DNA of 64,000 nucleotides from Bacteroidota bacterium (GTDB lineage: Bacteria > Bacteroidota > Bacteroidia > Chitinophagales > Chitinophagaceae), in NCBI GenBank assembly GCA_018267615.1, contig JAFDYD010000018.1:124001-188000 (forward strand), read 5' to 3'. A program made the translations under genes and the position numbers. The notes below the pieces were generated by a model, which was not told where the DNA came from, ran no database searches, and worked only from the letters and a program-made list of their open reading frames with translations. Below, piece after piece: positions 42,185 to 52,054 of the stretch (the stretch's first letter is position 1; each line of letters opens with the position of its first letter).

Positions 42185-43606
42185 ATGAAGGCTCGACAAA
42201 AACATTTGAATCGATTTCCATTATTCTTCAAAAAAACTACCCCAATTCTTTTGTTTTCTTTGTCATGCCTCGTGGGTCAGGCCCAGACTGTTTCATCTTC
42301 AATGGCAACGCCGGTGGAGCTAACTGTTGGCGATAAGATCCCTGAAATATTTATAAGTCCCATTGTGCATTACTCGTCCTCATCTGTATCAACCACTCAA
42401 CTTTCGGGCAAATTAATACTAATTGATTTTTGGGGAACTACATGTACTTCCTGCATACTGGCGCTGCCTAACTTAAAGAAAATGGAAGAGCTGTTTAAAG
42501 ACAGGATCGAAATTTTAACAGTAACAGATCTGGAAACCAGAGAACAGGTAGATGAAACGATGAACAGATACCGATCAACAAAAGGCCTTATCATTCCCAC
42601 TGTGTTAAAAAATCAAATACTCCCAAAATATTTCCCGCACGAATTTGTGTCGCATGTAGTCTGGATTGGACCTGATGGAACGGTTCGTGCAATTACCGGC
42701 ACAGAGTACATTACTGCTGAAAATATTCAGCAAATATTAGATAACAAAAAAGTTAACTGGCCGGTAAAAAAAGATGTTGCCGATTTTGATTATAATAAAA
42801 GTTTACTCGATTTTTCTTCGAAGGGGGAATTAAATAAAACTCCACTAATATATTATTCAACACTTACCGGCTACATTGATGGTATCGGAGGGGAAGAGAT
42901 CGTCTTTACAGACAGTACCAGTCAGACAACTACTGTTAATACGTTCAATCATTCAATACTTTCTTATGCCTATGGATCGGTTGTCGGCAGAGCGGGTGGA
43001 GGGATAGATCCGAAAGAATTGATTTTGCGGGTGAAAGACTCAAGCAGATATCTCAATACCAATCATGAATATCAAACCACTTGGCAGAAAAAAAATACGT
43101 ATTGCTATTCTTTAAAAATGCCAGCTAGTTTTAACGAGCAAAAAAGGCAAAAATTAATAGCGGAAGATCTTACGCGTCTTCTGCGTGCACTTTTTAATGT
43201 TACTGTCACAAGAGAAAAGAGATTGGTGCCATGTTTAGCACTTGTGAGAACCAGAAGGGATGACAAACTCATAGCGAGCAAAGGAGGAGCATATTTATAT
43301 ACTTTGGGTGATTCTGATGATGTCAAAAAGCTTACTAACTCAAATATTCAAAATCTCATTTTCCATTTTAATCATGAAACGCCAGGCATCCCTTGGGTGA
43401 TCGACAAAACTGGTTTGTCCGAAAAGAAAATGATTGATTTGGAATTCAGGATTAAATCCTTTCAAAATATCAAAGAGGTAAGGAGAATTCTGAAAACATA
43501 TGGTCTTGACCTGATTCCAGCTAAAACAGAAAAAGAAATTTTTATCGTAACCGAAAAAGGGTGGCAAAAATCAAGCGATGAAATTGCTTATGAAATAAAA
43601 AAATAA
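42185..43606 (+). CDS. TlpA-like thioredoxin-fold protein with C-terminal extension
   Basis: Encodes 473 residues with a signal peptide ending near VGQAQ. The thioredoxin domain (about 40-200) has the redox motif WGTTCTSC (CxxC) and the TlpA-type IGPDGTVRAI strand. The C-terminal part (about 200-473) has IPWVIDKTGLSEKKMI, similar to DUF3738-type domains often fused to TlpA-like proteins in SusC/SusD loci. Likely a periplasmic disulfide or redox helper for the receptor system. It follows the DsbD-like gene and precedes susC. Confidence 0.88.
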   Translation: MKARQKHLNRFPLFFKKTTPILLFSLSCLVGQAQTVSSSMATPVELTVGDKIPEIFISPIVHYSSSSVSTTQLSGKLILIDFWGTTCTSCILALPNLKKMEELFKDRIEILTVTDLETREQVDETMNRYRSTKGLIIPTVLKNQILPKYFPHEFVSHVVWIGPDGTVRAITGTEYITAENIQQILDNKKVNWPVKKDVADFDYNKSLLDFSSKGELNKTPLIYYSTLTGYIDGIGGEEIVFTDSTSQTTTVNTFNHSILSYAYGSVVGRAGGGIDPKELILRVKDSSRYLNTNHEYQTTWQKKNTYCYSLKMPASFNEQKRQKLIAEDLTRLLRALFNVTVTREKRLVPCLALVRTRRDDKLIASKGGAYLYTLGDSDDVKKLTNSNIQNLIFHFNHETPGIPWVIDKTGLSEKKMIDLEFRIKSFQNIKEVRRILKTYGLDLIPAKTEKEIFIVTEKGWQKSSDEIAYEIKK

Positions 43607-43665
43607 AAACCGAATTCGAACTATTGAAAAATGCTTATAGTAGGAAAGTTTGATTTTAAACAAAA

Positions 43666-43690
43666 GCCGGAAACGTGGCGCGTTTCCGGC
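43666..43690 (+). terminator. Perfect hairpin between the TlpA-like gene and susC
   Basis: GCCGGAAACG (43666-43675) and CGTTTCCGGC (43681-43690) form a perfect 10-bp stem with a 5-nt loop. The T-run after it is poor (AACATTT), so it may be an attenuator or processing structure between the regulatory and receptor genes. Confidence 0.6.
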
Positions 43691-43765
43691 AACATTTAAG
43701 GTTAAACTGAATTGATCGATCGAGTTACCAATTTCTGATTCATTAACCCAAAACACTGCAAAAGT

Positions 43766-46700
43766 ATGCAAGTTGTACTTGTTTGCAAAGTGCTGCGACG
43801 TGGAGCCGTAAACTTTGCATTCTCAAAAAAATTGCGGACAATGAAATTAACCGCTGTATTTCTAATTCTGTTCTGCATTCAATCGCGAGCTGATGTCAAT
43901 GCTCAGGGAATCTCGCTTTCGCTTCACAATGTTCCGATGGAAAGGCTTTTTGATGAAGTTAAAAAGCAATCGGAGTATGATTTCTGGTATGAATCCGATC
44001 TTTTAAAACTCGCCAAAAAAATCAATATCGATATAAAAAATGCCTCGATAACAGAGGTACTTGAGCTATCTTTTAAAGATCAGCCATTCACCTATTCGAT
44101 TATTGAAAAAACGATTGTAATCAGAAAAAAGGCAGAGCAACAAAAAGCATTGACAAATGCAGACTCGACAGGAATTATGGACGTTTCAGGAAGAGTGGTT
44201 GACGAAAATGGCAATGCACTTGAGGGGATTTCGGTCACAGTCAAAGGAACCGGAAACGGTACCTCTACTGATAAGAACGGTGAGTTTATTTTACGAAACA
44301 TCTCCAGCCAGAGTCATATCGTTTTTACAAGCGTGAATATGGAGACTTCGGAGTTGAGGTTAGATGGGCGACATCAATTAAGTATAAAGCTTCGGCCAAA
44401 ATCTGCATCTCTATCTGGTGTGGAAGTGCAGGTAAATACGGGGTACCAATCTTTACCAAAAGAAAGATCTACCGGAGCATTTGAATTTATTTCTAACAAG
44501 CAATTAAATCAACGTGTCGGTTCGGATATACTCAGTCGTCTCGATGGAGTTACGACGGGTATTTTTATTGATCGCAGAAATAATTCACCGAGTCAAAATA
44601 CTATTAACGCTAATAATATTACGATAAGGGGACTTAGCACACTTACTGAAACCATTAAAAGCCCCTTGGTGATTTTAAACAATTTTCCTTACGAGGGTGA
44701 TATCAATAATATCAATCCCAACGATGTCGAAAATATAACCATATTAAAAGATGCCGCGGCTGCATCTATATGGGGAGCAAGAGCAGGCAACGGTGTGATT
44801 GTGATTACAACAAAACAGGGTCGTTATAACCGTCCTACCAGTATTTCATTCAATGCGAATGTGAACATCATAGAACAGCCAAGACTTTTTTATTATCCGC
44901 AGATGTCTTCAGAAGAGTACATTCAAACGGAGAAATTTTTATTCGACAATGGTTATTACGATGCAACATTGACCGATCCTGCATATCCTGCTGTAACTCC
45001 CGTAGTTGAAATTTTGAACAAATTAAGAGATGGTGAGATGACGAGTTCTGAAGCTGACATTGCGATTGGTGCTTTGAAAAATTCTGATGTCAGAAATGAT
45101 TTTAACAAATATATCTACCGGAAATCCGTAAATCAGCAATATGCTGTCAATGTCACTGGCGGAACTGATAAAATTAAATATGCATTCTCAGGGGGTTTTG
45201 ATAAAAATCCAAGTGTACTAAAGGGAAACGACATGCAACGAGTCACATTCCGAACCGAAAATTCATTTGCGATTGTAAAGAATCTTGAGCTTACACTTAC
45301 TGGTGCCTATACGAATACGATTGCAAAAAATAATTCGCTTGGAGACATTGGTTCGGCGGGATATAATTACAAGTCAAATTACCGCACTTATAACCTTTAT
45401 CCATATGCGCAATTTGCCGATGCGAATGGGAATCCTTTAACGATTGAGAAAGACTACCGGGACGGGTTTACGGATACGGCGGGGGCCGGTATTCTGCAAG
45501 ACTGGAAATACAGGCCGCTGGACGAATTAAATAATGCTGATAACACCCTCAAATCCCAAGACTTGTTACTGAATTTCCAAATGAAATACAAGATATCCGG
45601 ATCACTGGGTGTGCTAGTGCGTTATCAATTTGAAGAAACGAACGATGAGACCAGGAGTTTGAAGGGGCTGCAAACTTATTATGCCAGGAACCTGATTAAT
45701 CTTTTCACACAGACAGACGGCACATCCATCTTTTACCCGCTTCCCGTCGGAGGGATTCTGGATTTAACCAATCAAAAAATGGTCGCCCAGGCAGGTAATA
45801 TCCAAATTGATTTTTCTCATAGATGGAAAGACAAACATGAACTTTTTGCGATCGCCGGAACCGAGATAAGAGATAAAGTGACATCATCTGCGGTGGCGCG
45901 TTATTATGGATATGACCCCAATACCCTGCTCACGAGCGATGTCGATTTGTATAATTATTACCCGCAGTATGACGGCCTAGATTATGGATCTGCTACGATT
46001 TCAAGTTTTGCAGGCAGCCAGGTGGGCTTACAACATCTAACCAATCGTTTTGTATCCTTTTTTGCAAACGCTGCCTACACTTACGGTAACAGGTATACGC
46101 TTTCATTGAGCGCAAGAAAAGACGCCACGAATTTGTTTGGCGTTAATACCAATGACAGATGGAAACCATTCTGGTCAGCTGGTGCCGCATGGAACATTTT
46201 TAGAGAATCATTTTATAATATAAAAGCAATTTCCTCTTTAAGACTTCGCGCAACTTATGGCTACCAGGGAAACGTAAATAACAGCATCACGCCACTTACC
46301 GTAATCACCTATTACGGGGTCACTTCACTCAATCAGCCTTACGCACTCATCAACGGTCCGGCGAATCCGAATCTTACGTGGGAAAGAATTGGAACATTCA
46401 ATATCGGGATCGATTTCGGAGCTTTGAAAAATCGGCTAAACGGTAGTATAGAATGGTATCAAAAAACATCCAGCAACCTGATCCTCTCGAAAAGAACTGA
46501 TCCGACCGTAGGATTTAATTACATCGCAGCCAACAGTGCAGATTTATCGGGCAAAGGAGTTGAACTGACATTAAACAGCAGTAACCTAACCGGGAAATTT
46601 AAATGGAACACTGTGTTGCTTTTTAATTATGCATCTTACAAAGTCACAAAGTATTTGTTGGATGATCAAAACAGATCCTCGCAGGGATTTGTAAATTCCG

Positions 46701-47380
46701 CGGGCTTGTCCATTTTGTCATTAGTTGGCAGAAATCCCTACGGGATCTTTAGTTACCCTTCAGCGGGCCTTGACCCCGCAACGGGTGATCCAAGAGGCTA
46801 TCTGGGAAAGACAATCAGCAAAGACTATTATTCTATTCTACAACAGAGTGTAGACACTGCAAATCTTATTTATAGCGGACCGGGAACCCCACCCTATTTC
46901 GGATATCTGAATAATAGTTTTTCCTATAATGGCTTTTCGCTTGTCGTTTCCCTTTCTTACCGTTTTGGTTATTATTTTAAGAAAAATACGATCAACTACT
47001 ATTCACTGTATGAAAGCGGCGTTACCAATCCTGATTTCAAATATCGCTGGCAAAAACCTGGTGATGAAAAGACAACAACAGTTCCTTCGATGGTCTATCC
47101 TTTGAATGATCCGTTCAGGGATAATTTTTATTCGGGCACCACGGCCAATGTTCTTCGTGCCGACAATGTGAGGCTGGATTATATCCGGCTGAGCTATGAT
47201 TTTCCAAAATCCATGTTTGGAAAAATTCCCGTTCAAAATCTCCAGCTGTATGTATATGCAAATAACCTGGGAATAATATGGAGGGCCAATAATCAAAAAC
47301 TTGATCCGGATAACGGAATTGCAAATCCGGTATACCCATCATTAAGAAGCGTTGCATTCGGATTAAAACTTGATTTTTAA
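43766..47380 (+). CDS. susC: SusC/RagA-family TonB-linked outer-membrane receptor
   Basis: Encodes 1204 residues. An alternative ATG at 43841 (MKLTAVFLILFC) would put the signal peptide at the N-terminus; such extensions are common in Chitinophagaceae SusC proteins. Domains in order: STN secretin-like (about 50-120), carboxypeptidase-like (about 140-225: VSGRVVDENGNALEGISVTV), plug (about 240-350 with ILKDAAAASIWGARAGNGVI) and a 22-strand barrel ending FGLKLDF. The STN domain means it signals through the FecR/sigma pair upstream. It imports a ligand captured by the SusD lipoprotein encoded 17 bp downstream. Confidence 0.97.
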   Translation: MQVVLVCKVLRRGAVNFAFSKKLRTMKLTAVFLILFCIQSRADVNAQGISLSLHNVPMERLFDEVKKQSEYDFWYESDLLKLAKKINIDIKNASITEVLELSFKDQPFTYSIIEKTIVIRKKAEQQKALTNADSTGIMDVSGRVVDENGNALEGISVTVKGTGNGTSTDKNGEFILRNISSQSHIVFTSVNMETSELRLDGRHQLSIKLRPKSASLSGVEVQVNTGYQSLPKERSTGAFEFISNKQLNQRVGSDILSRLDGVTTGIFIDRRNNSPSQNTINANNITIRGLSTLTETIKSPLVILNNFPYEGDINNINPNDVENITILKDAAAASIWGARAGNGVIVITTKQGRYNRPTSISFNANVNIIEQPRLFYYPQMSSEEYIQTEKFLFDNGYYDATLTDPAYPAVTPVVEILNKLRDGEMTSSEADIAIGALKNSDVRNDFNKYIYRKSVNQQYAVNVTGGTDKIKYAFSGGFDKNPSVLKGNDMQRVTFRTENSFAIVKNLELTLTGAYTNTIAKNNSLGDIGSAGYNYKSNYRTYNLYPYAQFADANGNPLTIEKDYRDGFTDTAGAGILQDWKYRPLDELNNADNTLKSQDLLLNFQMKYKISGSLGVLVRYQFEETNDETRSLKGLQTYYARNLINLFTQTDGTSIFYPLPVGGILDLTNQKMVAQAGNIQIDFSHRWKDKHELFAIAGTEIRDKVTSSAVARYYGYDPNTLLTSDVDLYNYYPQYDGLDYGSATISSFAGSQVGLQHLTNRFVSFFANAAYTYGNRYTLSLSARKDATNLFGVNTNDRWKPFWSAGAAWNIFRESFYNIKAISSLRLRATYGYQGNVNNSITPLTVITYYGVTSLNQPYALINGPANPNLTWERIGTFNIGIDFGALKNRLNGSIEWYQKTSSNLILSKRTDPTVGFNYIAANSADLSGKGVELTLNSSNLTGKFKWNTVLLFNYASYKVTKYLLDDQNRSSQGFVNSAGLSILSLVGRNPYGIFSYPSAGLDPATGDPRGYLGKTISKDYYSILQQSVDTANLIYSGPGTPPYFGYLNNSFSYNGFSLVVSLSYRFGYYFKKNTINYYSLYESGVTNPDFKYRWQKPGDEKTTTVPSMVYPLNDPFRDNFYSGTTANVLRADNVRLDYIRLSYDFPKSMFGKIPVQNLQLYVYANNLGIIWRANNQKLDPDNGIANPVYPSLRSVAFGLKLDF

Positions 47381-47397
47381 TTTTAAGATTTTTACAA

Positions 47398-48750
47398 ATG
47401 AAAACAGGAATACAATTATACTTAAGCATATTTTTTTTGTTCGCATTCTCTTCATGCAAAAAATACCTGGACGCGAGATCCGATCAGCGGCTCGCTACTC
47501 CATCGTCTTTGAGTGATCTGCAGGCTCTAGAAAATTCAGTTGGTATCATGAATAATGCTTTAACAGTCAGCAATAATTCGACTGATGAATATTATGTTCA
47601 CGATGCTGATTTAGGTAATCTGGATTTAACCGGAATAAATAGTTATCTATGGGATCCCAACACGGATGATCTGGACGATTGGAGTAGGCAATATGTTACC
47701 GTTTACTATGCCAACTCTATCTTAGATAACCTTGCACTTGTTGACGCGGGAAAAGACCAAGCGAGATGGAATGATATAAAAGGTAAAGCACTTTTTTTCA
47801 GGTCCTACACTTTCTTCGAGATCGCTCAATTATTTGCCAAACAATATAATTCAGGCACTGCAGCGAGCGATCCAGGCATCGTACTCAGACTAAATTCCAA
47901 TTTTGATATTCCATCAAAACGATCGTCGGTACAACAGTCTTATGACCAGATACTTTCCGATTTACACCTGGCTGCGAAACTTGTCCAGCGCATACCAATC
48001 AACAAAACACAGCCTGGCCAGGCAGCAGTATATGCTCTGTTGTCCCGCGTGTATTTGCAAATGGGAGATTACGCAAATGCAAAGGTGACTGCTGATTCAT
48101 GTCTGAAGATCTACAGCAGTCTGCTTGACTATAATACGCTGGATACAACCGCGCAGAATCCTTTCCAGGAATTTAATGACGAGGTTATTTATTACACGAA
48201 TACGTACGACGCGATCAATACACTTGATTATATGGCAAAGGCAGACAGCAACCTGGTCAATTCTTATGCAACGAACGATCTCCGCAAAAAACTTTTCTAT
48301 AAAGACGACCAAACAGGTACAGGCGCATTTGTTTTTGAAGGCAGTTACAACGGTACCGGCTATAAATTGTTTAACGGCATAGCCACTGATGAAGTTTATC
48401 TAACTCGTGCAGAATCGAAAGTAAGAACCGGCGATATCGCTGGAGGCATTGCCGATCTTAATCTTCTATTAAGCACAAGATTCATCACCGGGACGTTTAG
48501 CGATTTAACCGCGGGTTCCGAAGACTCGGCGCTCAGTTTAATTCTTTCTGAACGCAAGAAAGAATTGGTTAACCGCGGGACAAGGTGGTCAGATTTACGC
48601 AGGCTCAACGATGACAGCCGGTTTGCAATTACACTCACACGTTTTACTAACAGTCAAACTTATACGCTTGTGCCCGGAGATAAAAGGTATACATTGCTAA
48701 TCCCACAGAGCGTCATCAATACCAGTCATATTGAGCAAAATCCACGATAA
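47398..48750 (+). CDS. susD: SusD/RagB-family surface lipoprotein
   Basis: Encodes 450 residues. Lipoprotein signal MKTGIQLYLSIFFLFAFSSC with Cys 20. The TPR-like helical scaffold follows (FFRSYTFFEIAQLFAKQYN, AVYALLSRVYLQMGDYANAK) and the C-terminal part has the usual SERKKELVNRGTRWSDLRRL. It binds the substrate on the cell surface and hands it to the SusC channel. The substrate is not predictable; redox and not glycoside hydrolase genes are nearby, so a polysaccharide is not specially favoured. Confidence 0.96.
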   Translation: MKTGIQLYLSIFFLFAFSSCKKYLDARSDQRLATPSSLSDLQALENSVGIMNNALTVSNNSTDEYYVHDADLGNLDLTGINSYLWDPNTDDLDDWSRQYVTVYYANSILDNLALVDAGKDQARWNDIKGKALFFRSYTFFEIAQLFAKQYNSGTAASDPGIVLRLNSNFDIPSKRSSVQQSYDQILSDLHLAAKLVQRIPINKTQPGQAAVYALLSRVYLQMGDYANAKVTADSCLKIYSSLLDYNTLDTTAQNPFQEFNDEVIYYTNTYDAINTLDYMAKADSNLVNSYATNDLRKKLFYKDDQTGTGAFVFEGSYNGTGYKLFNGIATDEVYLTRAESKVRTGDIAGGIADLNLLLSTRFITGTFSDLTAGSEDSALSLILSERKKELVNRGTRWSDLRRLNDDSRFAITLTRFTNSQTYTLVPGDKRYTLLIPQSVINTSHIEQNPR

Positions 48751-48789
48751 AAATATTTATTTTCAGAAAGCACAATTTGTATTCGAAAT

Positions 48790-49122
48790 TCAATTTTTCA
48801 ATTCAACCCGGATATGATCTTCGGACTGATCGCGAAAGTCAATGATACCATCGTGGTTTTTATCCAGGCTGTTAAACACTGTTAAAAAAGTCTGTCCACT
48901 GACCATTTTGAACCAGCATAAATTGTCCAGACCGTTGCAAATATTTGGTTGAAGAACAGTCTGCGAATAACTCATGATGCTATTTTGAGCACCAGTTCCG
49001 TTGTAGACAAAAAATAATTCGCCTTGTTTCGCATGCGCTATTTTGGTCCGGTGTGATGTTGTAAAGGAAAAAATAAGGATTGCCAAAGTCAGCGCGATTA
49101 TTCCCGATGCATGTTTTTTCAT
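48790..49122 (-). CDS. Secreted EF-hand-like mini-protein (copy 1)
   Basis: Encodes 110 residues from the ATG at 49122 with a signal peptide. Shares with two downstream-encoded paralogues the order FVYNGTGAQNS, C-x6-C (CNGLDNLC) followed by WF, and DKNHDGIIDFRD, a 12-residue loop with the D-x-N-x-D-G spacing of calcium-binding EF-hands, then EDHIRVELK at the end. The most divergent of the three. Function unknown; likely a secreted calcium-binding peptide with one disulfide. Confidence 0.75.
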   Translation of the reverse strand: MKKHASGIIALTLAILIFSFTTSHRTKIAHAKQGELFFVYNGTGAQNSIMSYSQTVLQPNICNGLDNLCWFKMVSGQTFLTVFNSLDKNHDGIIDFRDQSEDHIRVELKN

Positions 49123-49176
49123 TTTATACTTGTTTAGTTGTTGGTCAATGGTGTCGTGCAAAATGATTTATACCTG

Positions 49177-49509
49177 TTAAATTTTCAACTCAAGATTTAG
49201 GTGATCTTCCGCGCCATCTGCGGAAGTTATCACGCCATCATGATTTACATCGAGTGCAGAAAAAGTGGCTGCGAACGTCGTGCCGTTTTGAACCTTGAAC
49301 CAGCAAAGATTGGTCGCTCCAGGACAGGTAGCCGGCTGTGCTGACTGCTGGGTATAATTAGCTGCATTGTTTTGTGAACCGGAGCCTTTGTATACGAAAT
49401 ATACGGTGACCAGAGGTTTGTTAGAACTGCTTATCTTGACTTTCCGTGTAAACGAAAATGCTATTATTGCCAGCGATACAGCTAATAGCGGGAAAACTAT
49501 TTTCTTCAT
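49177..49509 (-). CDS. Secreted EF-hand-like mini-protein (copy 2)
   Basis: Encodes 110 residues. Signal peptide (MKKIVFPLLAVSLAIIAFSF), FVYKGSGSQNNAANYTQQSA, C-x6-C in CPGATNLCWF, and the loop DVNHDGVITSAD followed by EDHLNLELKI. Clearly paralogous to copies 1 and 3. Same strand as the MauE-like gene. Confidence 0.78.
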   Translation of the reverse strand: MKKIVFPLLAVSLAIIAFSFTRKVKISSSNKPLVTVYFVYKGSGSQNNAANYTQQSAQPATCPGATNLCWFKVQNGTTFAATFSALDVNHDGVITSADGAEDHLNLELKI

Positions 49510-49904
49510 AAATAATAATTTTATTTTTTAATACTTTCTGATTTTGCTGTCATCATTTTTCTTAATTCACTGCAGCACTTATCTATCACTGATGGATTTA
49601 AAACTATTCATAATTTGAATTCGCGATTTGACAGATTGAGGTTTTGCGATCTTGTCCCAGGCGAAAGTTTGCCCAATTTTTTTTCTCATTTGCTTTCCTG
49701 ACATGACGATATTCTTTTCTAAGCAAGTAAATCATAGCAGACGTACATGATGAAGAAATGTGTTAGGAACAGCGAGTATTGTTACAAAATATTTTTAACT
49801 GCGCAGCACTAAGAATATCTAACTTGAGATCTCCTCTTGAAAAATTTAGGAGAAGAGCAAGAAGGGCAACTACTCGCTCTTCTCCTAATGTGTAATCGAA
49901 AAAA
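49510..49904. other. Spacer between mini-protein copies 2 and 3
   Basis: No gene. The right end holds the terminator at 49847-49887. The rest shows no repeat or clear promoter. Confidence 0.45.
49847..49887 (-). terminator. Terminator after mini-protein copy 3
   Basis: TAGGAGAAGAGC (49847-49858) and GCTCTTCTCCTA (49876-49887) form a perfect 12-bp stem with a 17-nt loop. On the minus strand an A3T5 tract follows. It stops transcription from copy 3 before copy 2, so the copies are not all one transcript. Confidence 0.8.
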
Positions 49905-50228
49905 TTATAATTTCAATTCAACAGTAATATGATCTTCAGCCTGATCAGCGCTTGTGATAACACCATCATGATTTTTGTCAAGCGCAGAAAAAGTAGCCGC
50001 AAATGTGCTGCCTGATGCCACTGAGAACCAGCAAAGGTTAGTTGCCGAAGCACAAGTAGCAGGTTGTGTTGACTGTTGTGTGTAATTTGCCTGATTGTTC
50101 TGAGCTCCAGTTCCTTTGTACACGAAATAAGTGATTGCTCTCGGAGAAGTCACTTTAACTGGTGCTGAGAAAGCAAAAAATGCGATAGCAGCGATTACTG
50201 CGAATGTTCCAAACAAATACTTTTTCAT
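49905..50228 (-). CDS. Secreted EF-hand-like mini-protein (copy 3)
   Basis: Encodes 107 residues. Signal peptide (MKKYLFGTFAVIAAIAFFAF), FVYKGTGAQNNQANYTQQST, C-x6-C in CASATNLCWF, loop DKNHDGVITSAD, end DHITVELKL. Downstream of the MauE-like gene on the same strand, with two palindromes between them (TGTTGCAACA at 50304-50313, TGTTGATCAACA at 50324-50335). Confidence 0.78.
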   Translation of the reverse strand: MKKYLFGTFAVIAAIAFFAFSAPVKVTSPRAITYFVYKGTGAQNNQANYTQQSTQPATCASATNLCWFSVASGSTFAATFSALDKNHDGVITSADQAEDHITVELKL

Positions 50229-50303
50229 AATAAACTATTTTTAAAAGTGAAAAAAGAATGCCTACTTTTTATTTCAGGATTTCGGCTTTTCCTGTCCGGG
50301 TCC

Positions 50304-50335
50304 TGTTGCAACAAGCACCGGCATGTTGATCAACA
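50304..50335. promoter_or_regulatory. Two adjacent palindromes between mauE-like and mini-protein genes
   Basis: TGTTGCAACA (50304-50313) and TGTTGATCAACA (50324-50335) are perfect palindromes sharing TGTTG half-sites, 21 bp apart centre to centre, i.e. two helical turns. They are candidate operators for the mini-protein gene at 50228, or RNA hairpins. Confidence 0.4.
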
Positions 50336-50350
50336 ATTCTTTTATATTTC

Positions 50351-50821
50351 TTAGATATAGTTTCGGCTAAAAATGATTTCCTGAACTTCATGTCCTTTGC
50401 GAGATTCACGATTTAATCGTAACAGTCGAAGTCCCATCCACGCAAGAAATGTGAAGAAGATATTAAACAGGAGATGTTGTTGCCAGGACATTTGTTGTAA
50501 CACACCTCCGCACGAGCATGGCAATTTTGGTTGTGAAACAGTAATAATAATAAATCCTATGTAGAAAGTAAATATGATCATTAGCATCAATGAACCGATT
50601 AATCCAACACGCCGCATCCTGGGAAAGAATAGAAAAAAAACAACTACAAGTTCAACAATAGGTAATGCCCAGGTAATAACTGGAGCAGCGAAGCTGATAT
50701 ATGGTGAGCGGTACAAAACGGAACGGAAATTTTCATAGTCGTATAATTTGCTAAGCGCAGTGTATGTGAATAACAGGATAAACAATGCGCTAATGATTTC
50801 GATAATAGTAGCTCGCTTCAT
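50351..50821 (-). CDS. MauE/DoxX-family membrane protein
   Basis: Encodes 156 residues from the ATG at 50821. Four membrane helices, with LSKLYDYENFRSVL and LPIVELVVVFFLFFP typical of the MauE/DoxX family and a PCSCGG (CxC) loop that could be redox-active, as MauE is linked to disulfide formation in methylamine dehydrogenase. Here it is next to three secreted proteins that each have one C-x6-C pair, which suggests it helps oxidise them. That link is inferred. Confidence 0.8.
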   Translation of the reverse strand: MKRATIIEIISALFILLFTYTALSKLYDYENFRSVLYRSPYISFAAPVITWALPIVELVVVFFLFFPRMRRVGLIGSLMLMIIFTFYIGFIIITVSQPKLPCSCGGVLQQMSWQQHLLFNIFFTFLAWMGLRLLRLNRESRKGHEVQEIIFSRNYI

Positions 50822-50988
50822 GATATTGATTTTGAATTTGTCAATTTTAAGAAAGCATAACACTTTCTAAATGTCGTATTTTCGGGATCGGGGTAATTTC
50901 AAATGATCAAACGAAAAATGTACGGAGCGGGTTTATTGTGGTGGTTTGCTACTGATCGTTTGTGAGTGTAAATGTCCCAATAAAAAAC

Positions 50989-52020
50989 TCATCTGTTATT
51001 GTCATTTGCAGACAACTTTTTTTCATTTTCGGACAAACTACTTTTTGATTTTATATTTCTGAATGATTGAGGTGCCGTTTTAAAACGACGTTTAAATGCA
51101 CGATTAAAACTGCTTGATTCTTTGTAACCAAGCTCCATAGCAATATCATCTATATTTATTCTTGTATTAGTGATTAAATGATATCCTTTATTCATACAAT
51201 GCTCTTGTACAAATGATGAAACATCCTGATCAAATAATTTTCTGAAATTTCTATTCAAGGTTTTTTCATGGAGATAGTTTTCTTTACTGAGTTGTGAAAC
51301 ACGATGGTCTGAAATATTTGGATTTGATTTTATTTTTTTCCAAATATTGATCAGTTCTTCTTTATGCGGAACAAACGGAAGGCTGCTTAAGTATTGTGTA
51401 TCCTTGATAGATTTCCGGTAAAAGTTTAAAAAATTAAGGATGATTGTTTTCAATTCCATAATCAGATCAGCACCGGAGTCACCACATGTCAACATATTTT
51501 GCATGCTGTTAGCTACCATGTAATCAATTGGTGTTTCTGGCATTTTAAGCAAGGTATGCTCATCATTTTTTTTATTTTCAAGCAAGGACAGTACTTGTTC
51601 GTTTGCTGAAGAAATATCCTCCAGCCACTCGGGCAATAGTTCAATAAACATCAACTCCGTTGTATCAGTTACAACAGAAATTTTGCTGACTTCTTTCGGA
51701 ATAAATGTTAGGCCAAAATTACCGGCCATGTATTCTTGTACGTGCCCGTGATTTGTCAATTCGAAATCTCCATGAATTGCAAAATGTAGTGCCAGAGTTG
51801 GTTCTTCGCAGAAGAGATAAAATTTTGTCGGAACTTGAACTGAAACACGAATTAAATTTATTTTGAAAAATCTGCATGCGTATCGTTGACACAATATATT
51901 TCCATGATCCGATAAAGAAAATTCGGCACTAGACCAGGGCACGATTTTTTCGACAAGATGAAGCGGGATATTTGTTTTTACCGAATTTCCAAGGAATTGC
52001 GGATTATGTGAAATTTCCAT
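50989..52020 (-). CDS. AraC-family transcription regulator
   Basis: Encodes 343 residues. The N-terminal 170 residues form a cupin-like sensor (FCEEPTLALHFAIHGDFELT). The C-terminal two-helix-turn-helix domain is intact (INIDDIAMELGYKESSSFNR, FKRRFKTAPQSFRN). It likely controls the mauE/mini-protein genes, transcribed in the same direction just downstream, in response to an unknown signal. A related sensor without HTH is encoded directly upstream. Confidence 0.87.
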   Translation of the reverse strand: MEISHNPQFLGNSVKTNIPLHLVEKIVPWSSAEFSLSDHGNILCQRYACRFFKINLIRVSVQVPTKFYLFCEEPTLALHFAIHGDFELTNHGHVQEYMAGNFGLTFIPKEVSKISVVTDTTELMFIELLPEWLEDISSANEQVLSLLENKKNDEHTLLKMPETPIDYMVANSMQNMLTCGDSGADLIMELKTIILNFLNFYRKSIKDTQYLSSLPFVPHKEELINIWKKIKSNPNISDHRVSQLSKENYLHEKTLNRNFRKLFDQDVSSFVQEHCMNKGYHLITNTRINIDDIAMELGYKESSSFNRAFKRRFKTAPQSFRNIKSKSSLSENEKKLSANDNNR

Positions 52021-52054
52021 CGTTTGGTGTTTTAATAATAGGATATCGAGCAGG

